From Actinomycetota bacterium (lineage in GTDB: Bacteria > Actinomycetota > Actinomycetes > Nanopelagicales > Nanopelagicaceae): a stretch of 45,080 bases of DNA. Positions 8,241-16,479 of the stretch are shown here, one piece after another. The first letter of the stretch is position 1. Every line of letters begins with the position of its first letter. The stretch lies in the NCBI GenBank assembly GCA_005800815.1, contig SYEK01000014.1, positions 1-45,080 of the forward strand. Reading direction: 5' to 3'. Position numbers and translations under genes: made by a program. The notes under the pieces were generated by a model. It had not been told where the DNA came from. It made no database searches and saw nothing but the letters and a program-made list of their open reading frames with translations.

Positions 8241-9246
8241 AAGACTTGCCCTCGCAGCCCTAGCGATAGCCCTATTGACTGGGTGTGCGAATTTGACTCA
8301 AGGCTTCACACCTGTCTCCAGTGTCCCTGAGGAGGTAAACGTATTAAGCGGTCGCACAGGCAGCAATGGTCCAGTCTTGGTGGTCAAAATAGATGATACG
8401 AAGTATGCCCATCCACAAATTGGCCTAGAGGCTGCCGATGTGGTCTATATCGAGCAGGTCGAGGGTGGGGTAACTCGTTTAGCTGCGATCTTCTCATCAC
8501 AGATCCCCAGTCGCATCGGTCCTGTTAGAAGCGCCCGAATCTCAGATCTCGACATTCTGCGCCAGTTTGGGCGAGTTGCCTTTGCTTACAGCGGAGCGCA
8601 GAGCAAACTTTTGCCACTCATTAATTCTGCAAACCTGGTAAATCTTGGCGCACAGTCACAGCCTCCGAGTATTTACACAAAAGATGAGTCCCGAAATCAA
8701 CCTTATGCGATGGTTCTTCGCGCAGATCTGTTGATGCAGAAAATCCTCGAAAAGGGCTACCAAGTCGATAAGGCGAAATCGGTTGGTTGGGGCTTTGGCA
8801 AGAGTTCAGCCCAGAGTGTGCCAATATCTCGGGTTTTGATCAGATGGCCATCCGCCTCTTATGGAGCAACCTGGTCAATGAGTGAGAAACGATGGCACCT
8901 ATTGCATAACAATCTTGCTAATCTCTCAGATACTGGAGAGCAACTCGGTCCTACAACCCTTGTTATTCAAATCGTTGCAATTAGTGATTCTTCCTTCAAA
9001 GATAAATTTGGTGCAATCACACCTTTTTCTCAAACGATTGGTGAAGGTACGGGCTATATCTTGCGGGATGGCGCGAGTATTACAGCGACATGGAGCCGGG
9101 AGTCGGCAGATGTTGGCACAACATGGAGGGGCCTAGATGGCATCGAAATCCCCTTTGCACCTGGGCAAGTGTGGGTCGCCTTGACTGATATCGAACCTGA
9201 TTTCACGCTGATAACCCCAAGCGCAAAATCCTCGCCAACGAAGTAG
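8230..9246 (+). CDS. DUF3048 (YerB-like) lipoprotein
   Basis: The product has a lipoprotein signal peptide: MRYRR, a short hydrophobic stretch and the lipobox LTGC (Cys19 with this start). ATG 8215 is an alternative that adds five residues (MSSSS) and overlaps the previous gene more; I prefer 8230 for its normal basic n-region. The mature part opens with GPVLVVKIDDTKYAHPQIGL, followed by E-Q-V-E-G-G-V-T-R and P-S-R-I-G-P-V-R-S-A-R, the hallmark of the DUF3048 family. It probably acts outside the membrane; the biochemical role is not established. It overlaps the LemA-like gene by 11 nt. Confidence 0.85.
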   Translation: MRYRRLALAALAIALLTGCANLTQGFTPVSSVPEEVNVLSGRTGSNGPVLVVKIDDTKYAHPQIGLEAADVVYIEQVEGGVTRLAAIFSSQIPSRIGPVRSARISDLDILRQFGRVAFAYSGAQSKLLPLINSANLVNLGAQSQPPSIYTKDESRNQPYAMVLRADLLMQKILEKGYQVDKAKSVGWGFGKSSAQSVPISRVLIRWPSASYGATWSMSEKRWHLLHNNLANLSDTGEQLGPTTLVIQIVAISDSSFKDKFGAITPFSQTIGEGTGYILRDGASITATWSRESADVGTTWRGLDGIEIPFAPGQVWVALTDIEPDFTLITPSAKSSPTK

Positions 9247-9288
9247 GATGGGGGCCTCAACCAGATTTGAATAATAGGAGAAATAGTG

Positions 9289-10176
9289 ATGTCGCAAGAA
9301 AAAGGCACTGGGCGCGTTAAGCGTGGAATGGCAGAGATGCTCAAAGGTGGAGTCATCATGGATGTCGTCAACGTTGAGCAGGCAAAGATTGCCGAAGATG
9401 CTGGCGCCGTTGCAGTGATGGCACTTGAGCGTGTCCCTGCCGATATACGTGCCCAAGGTGGAGTTGCCCGCATGTCCGATCCTGACATGATTCAAATGAT
9501 CCAAGCTGCTGTATCCATTCCAGTAATGGCAAAGGCACGAATTGGCCATTTCGTGGAGGCGCAAGTTTTGCAATCCTTGGACGTCGACTTTATCGATGAG
9601 TCCGAAGTCCTTACTCCCGCTGATTATAAAAACCATATCGATAAGTGGAACTTTACGATTCCTTTTGTCTGCGGTGCGACAAATCTTGGGGAGGCACTTC
9701 GCCGCATCAATGAGGGTGCGGCGATGATCCGTTCTAAGGGTGAGGCCGGTACAGGTGATGTCTCCAATGCGATGCAGCATATGCGCCAGATCAATGGTGA
9801 GATTCGACGTTTATCCTCCCTTCGAGAGGACGAGTTGTACGTGGAGGCAAAAGAGCTGCAGGCTCCGTATGAGTTAGTCAAGGAGGTCGCCGAAAAAGGC
9901 AAGCTTCCCGTCGTCCTCTTTACTGCGGGTGGGATTGCAACCCCAGCCGATGCTGCCTTGATGATGAGCATGGGAGCAGATGGAGTCTTTATTGGTTCAG
10001 GGATCTTCAAGTCGGGAAATCCTGCTCAACGTGCAGCTGCATGTGTTCGGGCAACGACTTTTTGGGATGATCCCAAGATAATCGCCGATGCATCACGAGG
10101 ACTTGGTGAGGCCATGGTGGGTATCAATGTCGCAGATTTACCGGCACCGCACCGTCTTGCAGAGCGTGGCTGGTAA
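9289..10176 (+). CDS. pdxS: pyridoxal 5'-phosphate synthase lyase subunit PdxS
   Basis: PdxS builds PLP from ribose 5-phosphate, glyceraldehyde 3-phosphate and ammonia supplied by PdxT, in a dodecamer of TIM barrels. Key elements are MDVVN (Asp25), MAKARIGH (Lys82, the first Schiff-base lysine) and [11 protein letters not shown] carrying the second lysine. The 295-residue length is typical. ATG 9289 is chosen because ATAGGAG at 9274-9280 lies 8 nt upstream; GTG 9286 is possible. A 42-nt gap separates it from the lipoprotein gene, and pdxT follows after 11 nt. Confidence 0.97.
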   Translation: MSQEKGTGRVKRGMAEMLKGGVIMDVVNVEQAKIAEDAGAVAVMALERVPADIRAQGGVARMSDPDMIQMIQAAVSIPVMAKARIGHFVEAQVLQSLDVDFIDESEVLTPADYKNHIDKWNFTIPFVCGATNLGEALRRINEGAAMIRSKGEAGTGDVSNAMQHMRQINGEIRRLSSLREDELYVEAKELQAPYELVKEVAEKGKLPVVLFTAGGIATPADAALMMSMGADGVFIGSGIFKSGNPAQRAAACVRATTFWDDPKIIADASRGLGEAMVGINVADLPAPHRLAERGW

Positions 10177-10187
10177 CAACGGCCCTT

Positions 10188-10784
10188 ATGAAGGTTGGAG
10201 TACTAGCACTACAGGGAGATGTCCGTGAGCACATCTCAGCATTAGTCGCCTGTGGGGTCTATCCGACACCGGTTCGCCGCAGACAAGAGTTAGATGCGGT
10301 GCAGGCACTGGTGATTCCAGGTGGTGAGTCCACAACCATCGCACATCTGGCACAGCTCTTTGATCTCATGGAGCCTGTGCGTAACCGAATTGCGCGGGGA
10401 ATGCCGGTCTTTGGTTCATGCGCTGGAATGATTTTATTGGCAGAGAATATTCTTGGTGCCAAGGCGGGACAAAAGGGCTTCGGTGGACTGGATATAAGCG
10501 TGCGGAGAAATGCTTTTGGACGTCAAGTCGACTCCTTTGAATCTGAAATTCCATTTGCCGATGGATCAAGGGAGTTAGTGCGTGCAGTGTTCATCCGTGC
10601 TCCGTGGGTGGAAAAAATTGGTCAGGGGATAGAAGTCTTAGCCGAAATAGATTCTCACCCTGTGGCCGTTCGATCTAGAAGTATTTTGGCAACTTCTTTT
10701 CATCCCGAATTGACGGGCGATCATCGTATTCATAGTTATTTCATTGAAGAGGTAGCACGGACTGCACTGCAAGAGGTACAGTAG
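10188..10784 (+). CDS. pdxT: pyridoxal 5'-phosphate synthase glutaminase subunit PdxT
   Basis: PdxT is a class I glutamine amidotransferase that feeds ammonia to PdxS. The catalytic triad is visible: Cys78 in GSCAG and His172 with Glu174 in FHPE. The PGGESTT loop (44-50) forms part of the glutaminase site. The 198-residue length is standard. Position directly behind pdxS supports the DXP-independent vitamin B6 route. Confidence 0.96.
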   Translation: MKVGVLALQGDVREHISALVACGVYPTPVRRRQELDAVQALVIPGGESTTIAHLAQLFDLMEPVRNRIARGMPVFGSCAGMILLAENILGAKAGQKGFGGLDISVRRNAFGRQVDSFESEIPFADGSRELVRAVFIRAPWVEKIGQGIEVLAEIDSHPVAVRSRSILATSFHPELTGDHRIHSYFIEEVARTALQEVQ

Positions 10785-10811
10785 AACGTACAAATTCGAA
10801 GGGGTTCGTCA

Positions 10812-11564
10812 ATGTCAGGCCATTCCAAATGGGCAACTACCAAACACAAAAAAGCGATAATTGATAGTCGCCGTGCAAAGGTCTTTGCCAAGCAGATACG
10901 CGCAATCGAAGTCGCGGCCCGAAATGGTGGCGCAGATCTTGAGGGAAACCCAACGCTATTTGATGCCATCGTTAAGGCTAAGAAGTCCTCGATGCCGGCC
11001 GATAATATTGATAGGGCCATCAAACGTGGTGCAGGCCTTGAACTAGGCGCCAGCGACTATCAAACGATAATGTACGAAGGATATGGCCCCAATGGAGTCG
11101 CCATTATGATTGAGTGTCTTACTGATAATCGCAATAGATCCTCATCTGAAGTTCGTGTTGCTGTGACTCGCAATGGTGGCACCATGGCCGATCCTGGATC
11201 TGTCTCCTACCTGTTCAATCGCAAAGGAGTTGTGATTCTCAAGAAGGTAGAGGGCCTGACCGAGGATTTGATTCTTGAGGCAGTGCTGGATGCAGGTGCT
11301 GAAGAGGTAAATGATTTAGGTGAGGCATTTGAGGTCGTCAGCGAATCAAGTGACCTAGTGCCGGTCCGATCAGCACTTCAAAGCGCTGGTATCGACTACG
11401 AATCTGCAGACTCTTCATTTCTTCCAACGATGCAGATTGAACTCGATGCGCAGGGTGCAAAGAAGGTCTTCGAACTCATCGATGCAATCGAAGAGCTCGA
11501 TGATGTACAGAATGTCTTTAGCAACTTCGATATAACAGATGAGGTCATGGCGAGCCTGGGCTAA
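10812..11564 (+). CDS. yebC: YebC/TACO1-family protein
   Basis: The N-terminus [20 protein letters not shown] is the strongly conserved family start and the 250-residue length fits. Family members have been described as DNA-binding regulators and, more recently, as factors that help ribosomes translate proline-rich stretches; which applies here cannot be told. GAAGGGG at about 10798-10804 serves as Shine-Dalgarno. The pdxT-yebC-ruvC order is conserved in Actinobacteria. Confidence 0.95.
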   Translation: MSGHSKWATTKHKKAIIDSRRAKVFAKQIRAIEVAARNGGADLEGNPTLFDAIVKAKKSSMPADNIDRAIKRGAGLELGASDYQTIMYEGYGPNGVAIMIECLTDNRNRSSSEVRVAVTRNGGTMADPGSVSYLFNRKGVVILKKVEGLTEDLILEAVLDAGAEEVNDLGEAFEVVSESSDLVPVRSALQSAGIDYESADSSFLPTMQIELDAQGAKKVFELIDAIEELDDVQNVFSNFDITDEVMASLG

Positions 11565-11621
11565 GGCGTCGGATACAAACTCTAGGCTGGGAGCCTTATT
11601 CCAGGGATAAAGGATGGTGTT

Positions 11622-12158
11622 ATGCGAGTTCTGGGGATAGATCCAGGTCTGACTCGCTGTGGAATCGGTGTGGTCGATGGCACTGTAGGCAGTCCACTTT
11701 CTATGGTGGGCGTTGGCGTAATTGTGACAGCTACTGATCTCACACTTGAATTGCGACTACTTGAACTCGATAGAGCGATTAATGAGTGGGTATCGCTCTG
11801 GAATCCTGATGTAATTGCGATTGAGCGCGTATTCGCCCAGCACAATGTGCGCACTGTGATGGGTACTGGACAGGCCGCAGGTGTCGCTCTTCTCATCGCA
11901 GCGAAATCTGGAATCCCTGTCATGATGCATACGCCGAGTGAAGTTAAGGCGGCAGTGACAGGATCAGGTCGGGCAAGCAAGGCTCAAGTCGCTTCGATGG
12001 TTGCAAAACTTCTCAACTTGAAAGAGATCCCAAGGCCAGTTGATGCAACCGATGCCCTGGCACTTGCAATCTGTCATATCTGGCGTGGTGGTGTGAGCAC
12101 AAAGATTTCCCAGGCGGTAGCCACTGAAAAATCCCGATTGCGAAAGTTGCGTGGATAA
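11622..12158 (+). CDS. ruvC: Holliday junction resolvase RuvC
   Basis: RuvC is a dimeric nuclease that cuts Holliday junctions. The acidic metal-binding residues are present: Asp7 in RVLGIDPG, Glu68 in AIERVF, and Asp141/Asp144 in PVDATDALA. At 178 residues it is normal length. AAAGGATGG stands before ATG 11622. The TAA stop is immediately followed by the GTG of ruvA. Confidence 0.97.
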   Translation: MRVLGIDPGLTRCGIGVVDGTVGSPLSMVGVGVIVTATDLTLELRLLELDRAINEWVSLWNPDVIAIERVFAQHNVRTVMGTGQAAGVALLIAAKSGIPVMMHTPSEVKAAVTGSGRASKAQVASMVAKLLNLKEIPRPVDATDALALAICHIWRGGVSTKISQAVATEKSRLRKLRG

Positions 12159-12773
12159 GTGATCTCTTCGCTCAACGGCACTGTTCGTTCCATTAAAACC
12201 GATCGCTTGATAGTTGAGGTTGGGGGAGTCGGGATAAGTGTCTTAGTGAATGTAGCAACCAGCGATAGCGTAAGTATGGGCGCACAGGTTCAGCTGTTCA
12301 CAACACTCGTTGTGCGTGAAGATTCACTCACCCTTTTTGGCTTTCTCAGTGATGAGGCGCGCGCGCTCTTTGAATTGGTACAGACGGTCTCAGGAATCGG
12401 ACCGAAGGTAGCCCTTTCGATCCTTGGGGCTCTTAGTCCCCAGGATCTGGGCAGAGCTATCGCAGCCGAGGATCTCACATCACTTGAGCGTGTACCTGGG
12501 ATTGGACGCAAAGGTGCCCAGCGCATGATTCTCGAGCTCAAAGGTAAGTTGAGCGAACTATCCTCAACATCTTTATATGCAGGACCTCTGCCTCCATGGC
12601 GTGAGAACTTGATGGGTGCTCTGACTTCACTTGGCTTTTCCCCTAAAGACTCCGACAGTGCAATCAACGCGGTGCAGGCAAGACTCTCCTCTTCTGGGGC
12701 GGATCCATCCACTCTCTCATTGAGTCAATTGCTCAAAGATGCGCTAGCAAGTGGAAAGAGCTCTCGTGGCTGA
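12159..12773 (+). CDS. ruvA: Holliday junction branch migration protein RuvA
   Basis: RuvA binds four-way junctions as a tetramer and loads the RuvB motor. The N-terminal OB-fold is followed by two helix-hairpin-helix segments ([13 protein letters not shown] and [13 protein letters not shown]) and a C-terminal RuvB-contacting domain. The 204-residue length is typical. The GTG start abuts the ruvC stop, so translation is coupled. Confidence 0.96.
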   Translation: MISSLNGTVRSIKTDRLIVEVGGVGISVLVNVATSDSVSMGAQVQLFTTLVVREDSLTLFGFLSDEARALFELVQTVSGIGPKVALSILGALSPQDLGRAIAAEDLTSLERVPGIGRKGAQRMILELKGKLSELSSTSLYAGPLPPWRENLMGALTSLGFSPKDSDSAINAVQARLSSSGADPSTLSLSQLLKDALASGKSSRG

Positions 12774-13806
12774 GGAGAGATTAGTGGGATCAAATCTCAC
12801 GGGTGAGGATTCAGCCCTTGAGCATGCGCTACGCCCAACGACACTCAAGGAGTTCATAGGACAACATCGTGTGCGTGAGCAGATAGATGTCTTGCTCACA
12901 GCCGCACGTCATCGCACAACTCCGGCCGATCATATTTTACTCTCGGGACCCCCAGGTTTGGGAAAGACGACTCTTGCCTTTATTTTGGCGAGCGAGATGT
13001 CGGCCCCGATTCGAATATCAAGTGGTCCTGCGATAACTCATGCTGGTGATTTGGCAGCAATCCTCTCCTCACTTGTCGAGGGTGAGATCTTGTTTCTCGA
13101 TGAGATTCATAGACTCCCAAGACCTGCAGAGGAGCTTTTGTACTTAGCGATGGAGGATTTTCGTGTCGATGTTGTTGTCGGAAAAGGTCCGGGCGCAACT
13201 GCTATCCCTCTCCAACTTCCGCACTTCACCTTAGTAGGTGCTACCACACGAAGTGGATTGCTCACGAGCCCTTTACGAGATCGCTTTGGTTTTACGGCTC
13301 ATCTAGATTTCTATAGTGATATCGAGCTCGCCCAAGTAATCACCAGAAGCGCGGCTTTGCTAGGGATAGATATTGCCAGCGATGCGATAACTGAGATATC
13401 TAGTCGCTCACGTGGCACTCCTCGCGTAGCAAATCGTCTACTGCGCCGAGTGCGCGATTATGGGCAGGTGAAGGGCAGTGCTCAAATCTCTCTCATCGAT
13501 GCTCGTGCAGCACTTGAAATCTATGAGGTAGATGCAATGGGTCTTGACCGCCTTGATCGCAGTGTTCTTACGGCGCTCATCGAACGATTCAACGGTGGAC
13601 CAGTAGGGCTTTCAACCCTGGCAATCGCAGTAGGTGAGGAGAGCGAGACCGTTGAATCCGTTGCCGAGCCTTTTCTGGTTCGTAACGGCTTTATGGCCAG
13701 AACAGCGCGTGGTCGCGTTGCGACGGCGCTAGGTTTTACTCATATTGGGCGCACACCACCACCGGCTCTCGCCTCGCTTTTCGACACACCTTCAATTGAT
13801 GTCTAG
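12766..13806 (+). CDS. ruvB: Holliday junction branch migration ATPase RuvB
   Basis: RuvB is the AAA+ motor that drives branch migration. Visible motifs are Walker [10 protein letters not shown], Walker [10 protein letters not shown], sensor 1 GATTRSG and the arginine-finger region LRDRFG, followed by a winged-helix C-terminus. I chose GTG 12766 (346 residues; overlap of 8 nt with ruvA), because GGAAAGAG just upstream can act as Shine-Dalgarno and the product then begins with the usual short RuvB N-terminus. GTG 12751 would add five residues. Confidence 0.97.
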   Translation: MAEERLVGSNLTGEDSALEHALRPTTLKEFIGQHRVREQIDVLLTAARHRTTPADHILLSGPPGLGKTTLAFILASEMSAPIRISSGPAITHAGDLAAILSSLVEGEILFLDEIHRLPRPAEELLYLAMEDFRVDVVVGKGPGATAIPLQLPHFTLVGATTRSGLLTSPLRDRFGFTAHLDFYSDIELAQVITRSAALLGIDIASDAITEISSRSRGTPRVANRLLRRVRDYGQVKGSAQISLIDARAALEIYEVDAMGLDRLDRSVLTALIERFNGGPVGLSTLAIAVGEESETVESVAEPFLVRNGFMARTARGRVATALGFTHIGRTPPPALASLFDTPSIDV

Positions 13807-13809
13807 ACT
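13781..13809 (+). promoter_or_regulatory. candidate secD promoter overlapping the ruvB stop
   Basis: TCGACA (13781-13786) and TAGACT (13804-13809) are 17 bp apart. The -10 contains the ruvB TAG stop and ends 8 nt before the secD ATG at 13818. No Shine-Dalgarno precedes secD, so a leaderless or near-leaderless mRNA is predicted. Confidence 0.55.
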
Positions 13810-13817
13810 CTGCCTCT

Positions 13818-15407
13818 ATGTCTATGTCAACTAAGCCCACAAAGACGACTGCTCGCCCACTTCGATCATTGGCGATTCTCGGCCTTATCGTGGTCGCCCT
13901 TGCTGGAGCAGCCTTTGTCCAAGGGGCAACGGCGGTGCGTCTGGGATTAGATTTACGTGGAGGCACATCTGTCACTCTCCAACCTCGCATCGCCCCTGGA
14001 GATGATGGCAAAGTGACTAACGAGGCTATCGATCAGGCAGTCTCCATTATTCGCCAGCGTGTGAACTCACTTGGAGTTGCCGAATCTGAGGTCACAGCCC
14101 AGGGCAGTGGTACCAATCGCCAGATCGTTATCGCTGTTCCGGGCAATACTGGTCGACGAGTAGTTGAGTTGGTTGGGCAAACCGCAGAGCTTCGCTTTCG
14201 CCAAGTTTTAAAAAGTGGGCCAGGTGCAGCCTCTGTGGGCTCTACCGCGGCAGTTGATGCAGGATCTGCGGCAGCAGTTGATGCAGGATCTGCGGCAGCA
14301 GTTGATGCAGGATCTGCGGCAGTACCAGTAGATGGCATTAGTGCGGCAATGAATGCAAAGTATGAGGCTCTTGACTGTACAAAGTTAGAGAGCCTTCAAG
14401 GCACCGGAACCGATGCTCCGACTGAGACGATTGCAGTGTGTGGTCGGAATGGAGCCACAAAATATATCCTGGCTCCAGCTGAAGTACTTGGCCGGCAAAT
14501 ATCAAAGGCCTCTGCTGGCTTGGATACACAGGCTGGAGGTGGCTGGTCTGTGAGTCTTACATTCAACGGTGAAGGTACGACGGCATTTGGGGCACTGACT
14601 ACCCGTGTCACCTCTTTACCTGAGCCTCTCAACCAAGTTGCAATCGTCCTGGATGGACTTGTGGTCTCATCTCCGCGAATCAACGAGCCGATCCCATCTG
14701 GAACTGCCCAGATAACGGGAAGTTTTACTCAACTTGAGGCCCAGGATCTGGCAAATGTTTTGAAATATGGTGCGCTCCCACTCTCATTTGATCGGGGAGA
14801 AGTTGCGCAGGTCTCTCCAACCCTTGGTGCCGATCAGCTAGATGCTGGCCTATTGGCGGGAATTATTGGATTGACGCTCGTAGTTCTCTATTCGTTTTTT
14901 TACTATAGGGGACTTGGAATTGTCGTAACGGGCTCACTTGCTACCGCTGCTCTGGTTATCTATCTTCTTGTTCTGCTCTTGGGAGAGAACATCGGTTTCA
15001 CCTTAACTCTGGCTGGGATCGCAGGAATCATCGTTGCAGTCGGAATTACCGCTGATTCATTCGTCGTCTACTTTGAACGCATTCGAGATGAGATCCGCGA
15101 GGGTCGTTCCCTGCGTTCGGCGGTTGAAAGTGGCTGGATTAAGGCCCGTCACACCATCTTGGTCGCCGACGCCGTTTCGATCATTGCAGCTGCTCTACTC
15201 TACATATTCGCTGTTGGGGGTGTTCAAGGATTCGCATTTGCACTTGGACTTACAACCCTGGTCGATCTGTTGATTGTTTTCATCTTTACCAAACCACTCA
15301 TGACAATCCTGGCCCGGATGAACTTCTTCGCTGCAGGTCATCGCTTCTCAGGCTTGTCGCAAAAGAGCTCAGGTGTTTTCCGACAAACTTCAACTCTGGA
15401 GGCGTGA
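13818..15407 (+). CDS. secD: protein translocase subunit SecD
   Basis: SecD, with SecF, uses the proton gradient to help pull proteins through SecYEG. The first membrane helix (about 17-35) leads into the D1 signature LGLDLRGGTSVTL. A large extracellular domain follows, then five C-terminal helices with the RND-family segment GIIVAVGITADSFVVYFERI. Length is 529 residues. Residues 145-168 are three identical copies of AVDAGSAA, an insertion unlike the rest of the domain. yajC, usually between ruvB and secD, is absent. Confidence 0.96.
   Translation: MSMSTKPTKTTARPLRSLAILGLIVVALAGAAFVQGATAVRLGLDLRGGTSVTLQPRIAPGDDGKVTNEAIDQAVSIIRQRVNSLGVAESEVTAQGSGTNRQIVIAVPGNTGRRVVELVGQTAELRFRQVLKSGPGAASVGSTAAVDAGSAAAVDAGSAAAVDAGSAAVPVDGISAAMNAKYEALDCTKLESLQGTGTDAPTETIAVCGRNGATKYILAPAEVLGRQISKASAGLDTQAGGGWSVSLTFNGEGTTAFGALTTRVTSLPEPLNQVAIVLDGLVVSSPRINEPIPSGTAQITGSFTQLEAQDLANVLKYGALPLSFDRGEVAQVSPTLGADQLDAGLLAGIIGLTLVVLYSFFYYRGLGIVVTGSLATAALVIYLLVLLLGENIGFTLTLAGIAGIIVAVGITADSFVVYFERIRDEIREGRSLRSAVESGWIKARHTILVADAVSIIAAALLYIFAVGGVQGFAFALGLTTLVDLLIVFIFTKPLMTILARMNFFAAGHRFSGLSQKSSGVFRQTSTLEA
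14250..14321 (+). repeat. three perfect 24-bp tandem repeats within secD
   Basis: Copies at 14250-14273, 14274-14297 and 14298-14321 are identical and in frame. Each encodes A-V-D-A-G-S-A-A (residues 145-168 of SecD). Partial, diverged similarity flanks the array (GSTA before, a further AV after). Copy number changes would keep the frame. Confidence 0.97.
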
Positions 15408-15408
15408 A

Positions 15409-16470
15409 ATGGCATCAGTCAAAGGTCTCGGTGGACGTCTCTACTCTGGTGAAACTTCCTTTAATATCGTTGGTAATGCCAAACGTTGGTACATCATCTC
15501 TTTGATTTTTACTGCCTTATCGATTGGAACTTTAGCTATTTCAGGTCTTCACCTTGGCATTGAGTTCAAGGGTGGATCGGCATACACATTTACATCGACA
15601 ACGGCAACAGTCGAGCAGGCACGCTCTGCCGTTGCAGGATCTGGAATCTCCGGTGAGGTAATCGTTCAAAAAGTTGGCAATGACAAGATCAGGGTCCAAA
15701 CGGGCTCTTTAGGTCCAGCCCAATCTGATGCCGTCGAGGCGGCTCTTACCTCAACCTTTGGTGTGCAAGTTGCAGATATCGATACTCAAATCATCGGACC
15801 CTCTTGGGGCAAGGAGATCACAAAGAAGGCGCTCTACGGTCTCTCAGCCTTCATGATCGTAATCCTGATTTTCCTAGCTATGACCTTTGAACCAAAAATG
15901 GCGATTGCGGCAATCGTTGCCGTTGTTCACGATGTTTTGATAACAGTTGGGATTTACGCCCTCGTTGGTTTTGATGTTACCCCTGCTAGCGTCATTGGTT
16001 TCTTGACTATTCTTGGGTATTCACTCTATGACACAGTTGTTGTCTTTGATAAGGTGCGTGAAAATACTCGTAGTATCACCTCTTCGAGCAAGCAAACATT
16101 CACTCAAGCGACGAATCTAGCTGTAAATCAGACCCTAGTCCGTTCAATAAACACGACCGTAATTGCCTTGCTACCTGTTGCTGCCATTCTTTTTATCGGC
16201 GGTGCATTACTTGGCGCGGGTACTCTCAAAGATATCGCCTTGGCACTCTTCATTGGCATGTTCGTAGGCGCCTACTCCTCGATTTTTATCGCCCCACCAG
16301 TCCTAGCGCACTTACGTGAGCGTGAGCCTGCGATGATTGCCCTGGCCAAGCGGGTAAACGGTCGTGTTGCCACCTCTGTCACATCCTCTGCTACCTCAAT
16401 GTCAATGCCAGTTCATCCCGGGCAGAGGCGTGGACCTCGTAATCAACCCAAGCGCAAAGGCAGAAAGTAA
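15409..16470 (+). CDS. secF: protein translocase subunit SecF
   Basis: The SecD partner. The start is ATG 15409, with TGGAGG at 15397-15402 as Shine-Dalgarno and one base after the secD stop; a longer reading from GTG 15373 lies inside secD and is rejected. The 353-residue product has a first helix, the signature LGIEFKGGSAYTF, a small extracellular domain, five further helices including SVIGFLTILGYSLYDTVVVF, and a basic cytoplasmic tail (QRRGPRNQPKRKGRK) that may contact the ribosome. Confidence 0.96.
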   Translation: MASVKGLGGRLYSGETSFNIVGNAKRWYIISLIFTALSIGTLAISGLHLGIEFKGGSAYTFTSTTATVEQARSAVAGSGISGEVIVQKVGNDKIRVQTGSLGPAQSDAVEAALTSTFGVQVADIDTQIIGPSWGKEITKKALYGLSAFMIVILIFLAMTFEPKMAIAAIVAVVHDVLITVGIYALVGFDVTPASVIGFLTILGYSLYDTVVVFDKVRENTRSITSSSKQTFTQATNLAVNQTLVRSINTTVIALLPVAAILFIGGALLGAGTLKDIALALFIGMFVGAYSSIFIAPPVLAHLREREPAMIALAKRVNGRVATSVTSSATSMSMPVHPGQRRGPRNQPKRKGRK

Positions 16471-16479
16471 GGCCTTAGT

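Noticed and set aside
9133-9780. 215-codon open frame on the minus strand
   Set aside because: It lies antisense to the 3' end of the DUF3048 gene and pdxS, has no recognisable motif and an unlikely composition; pdxS fully explains the region.
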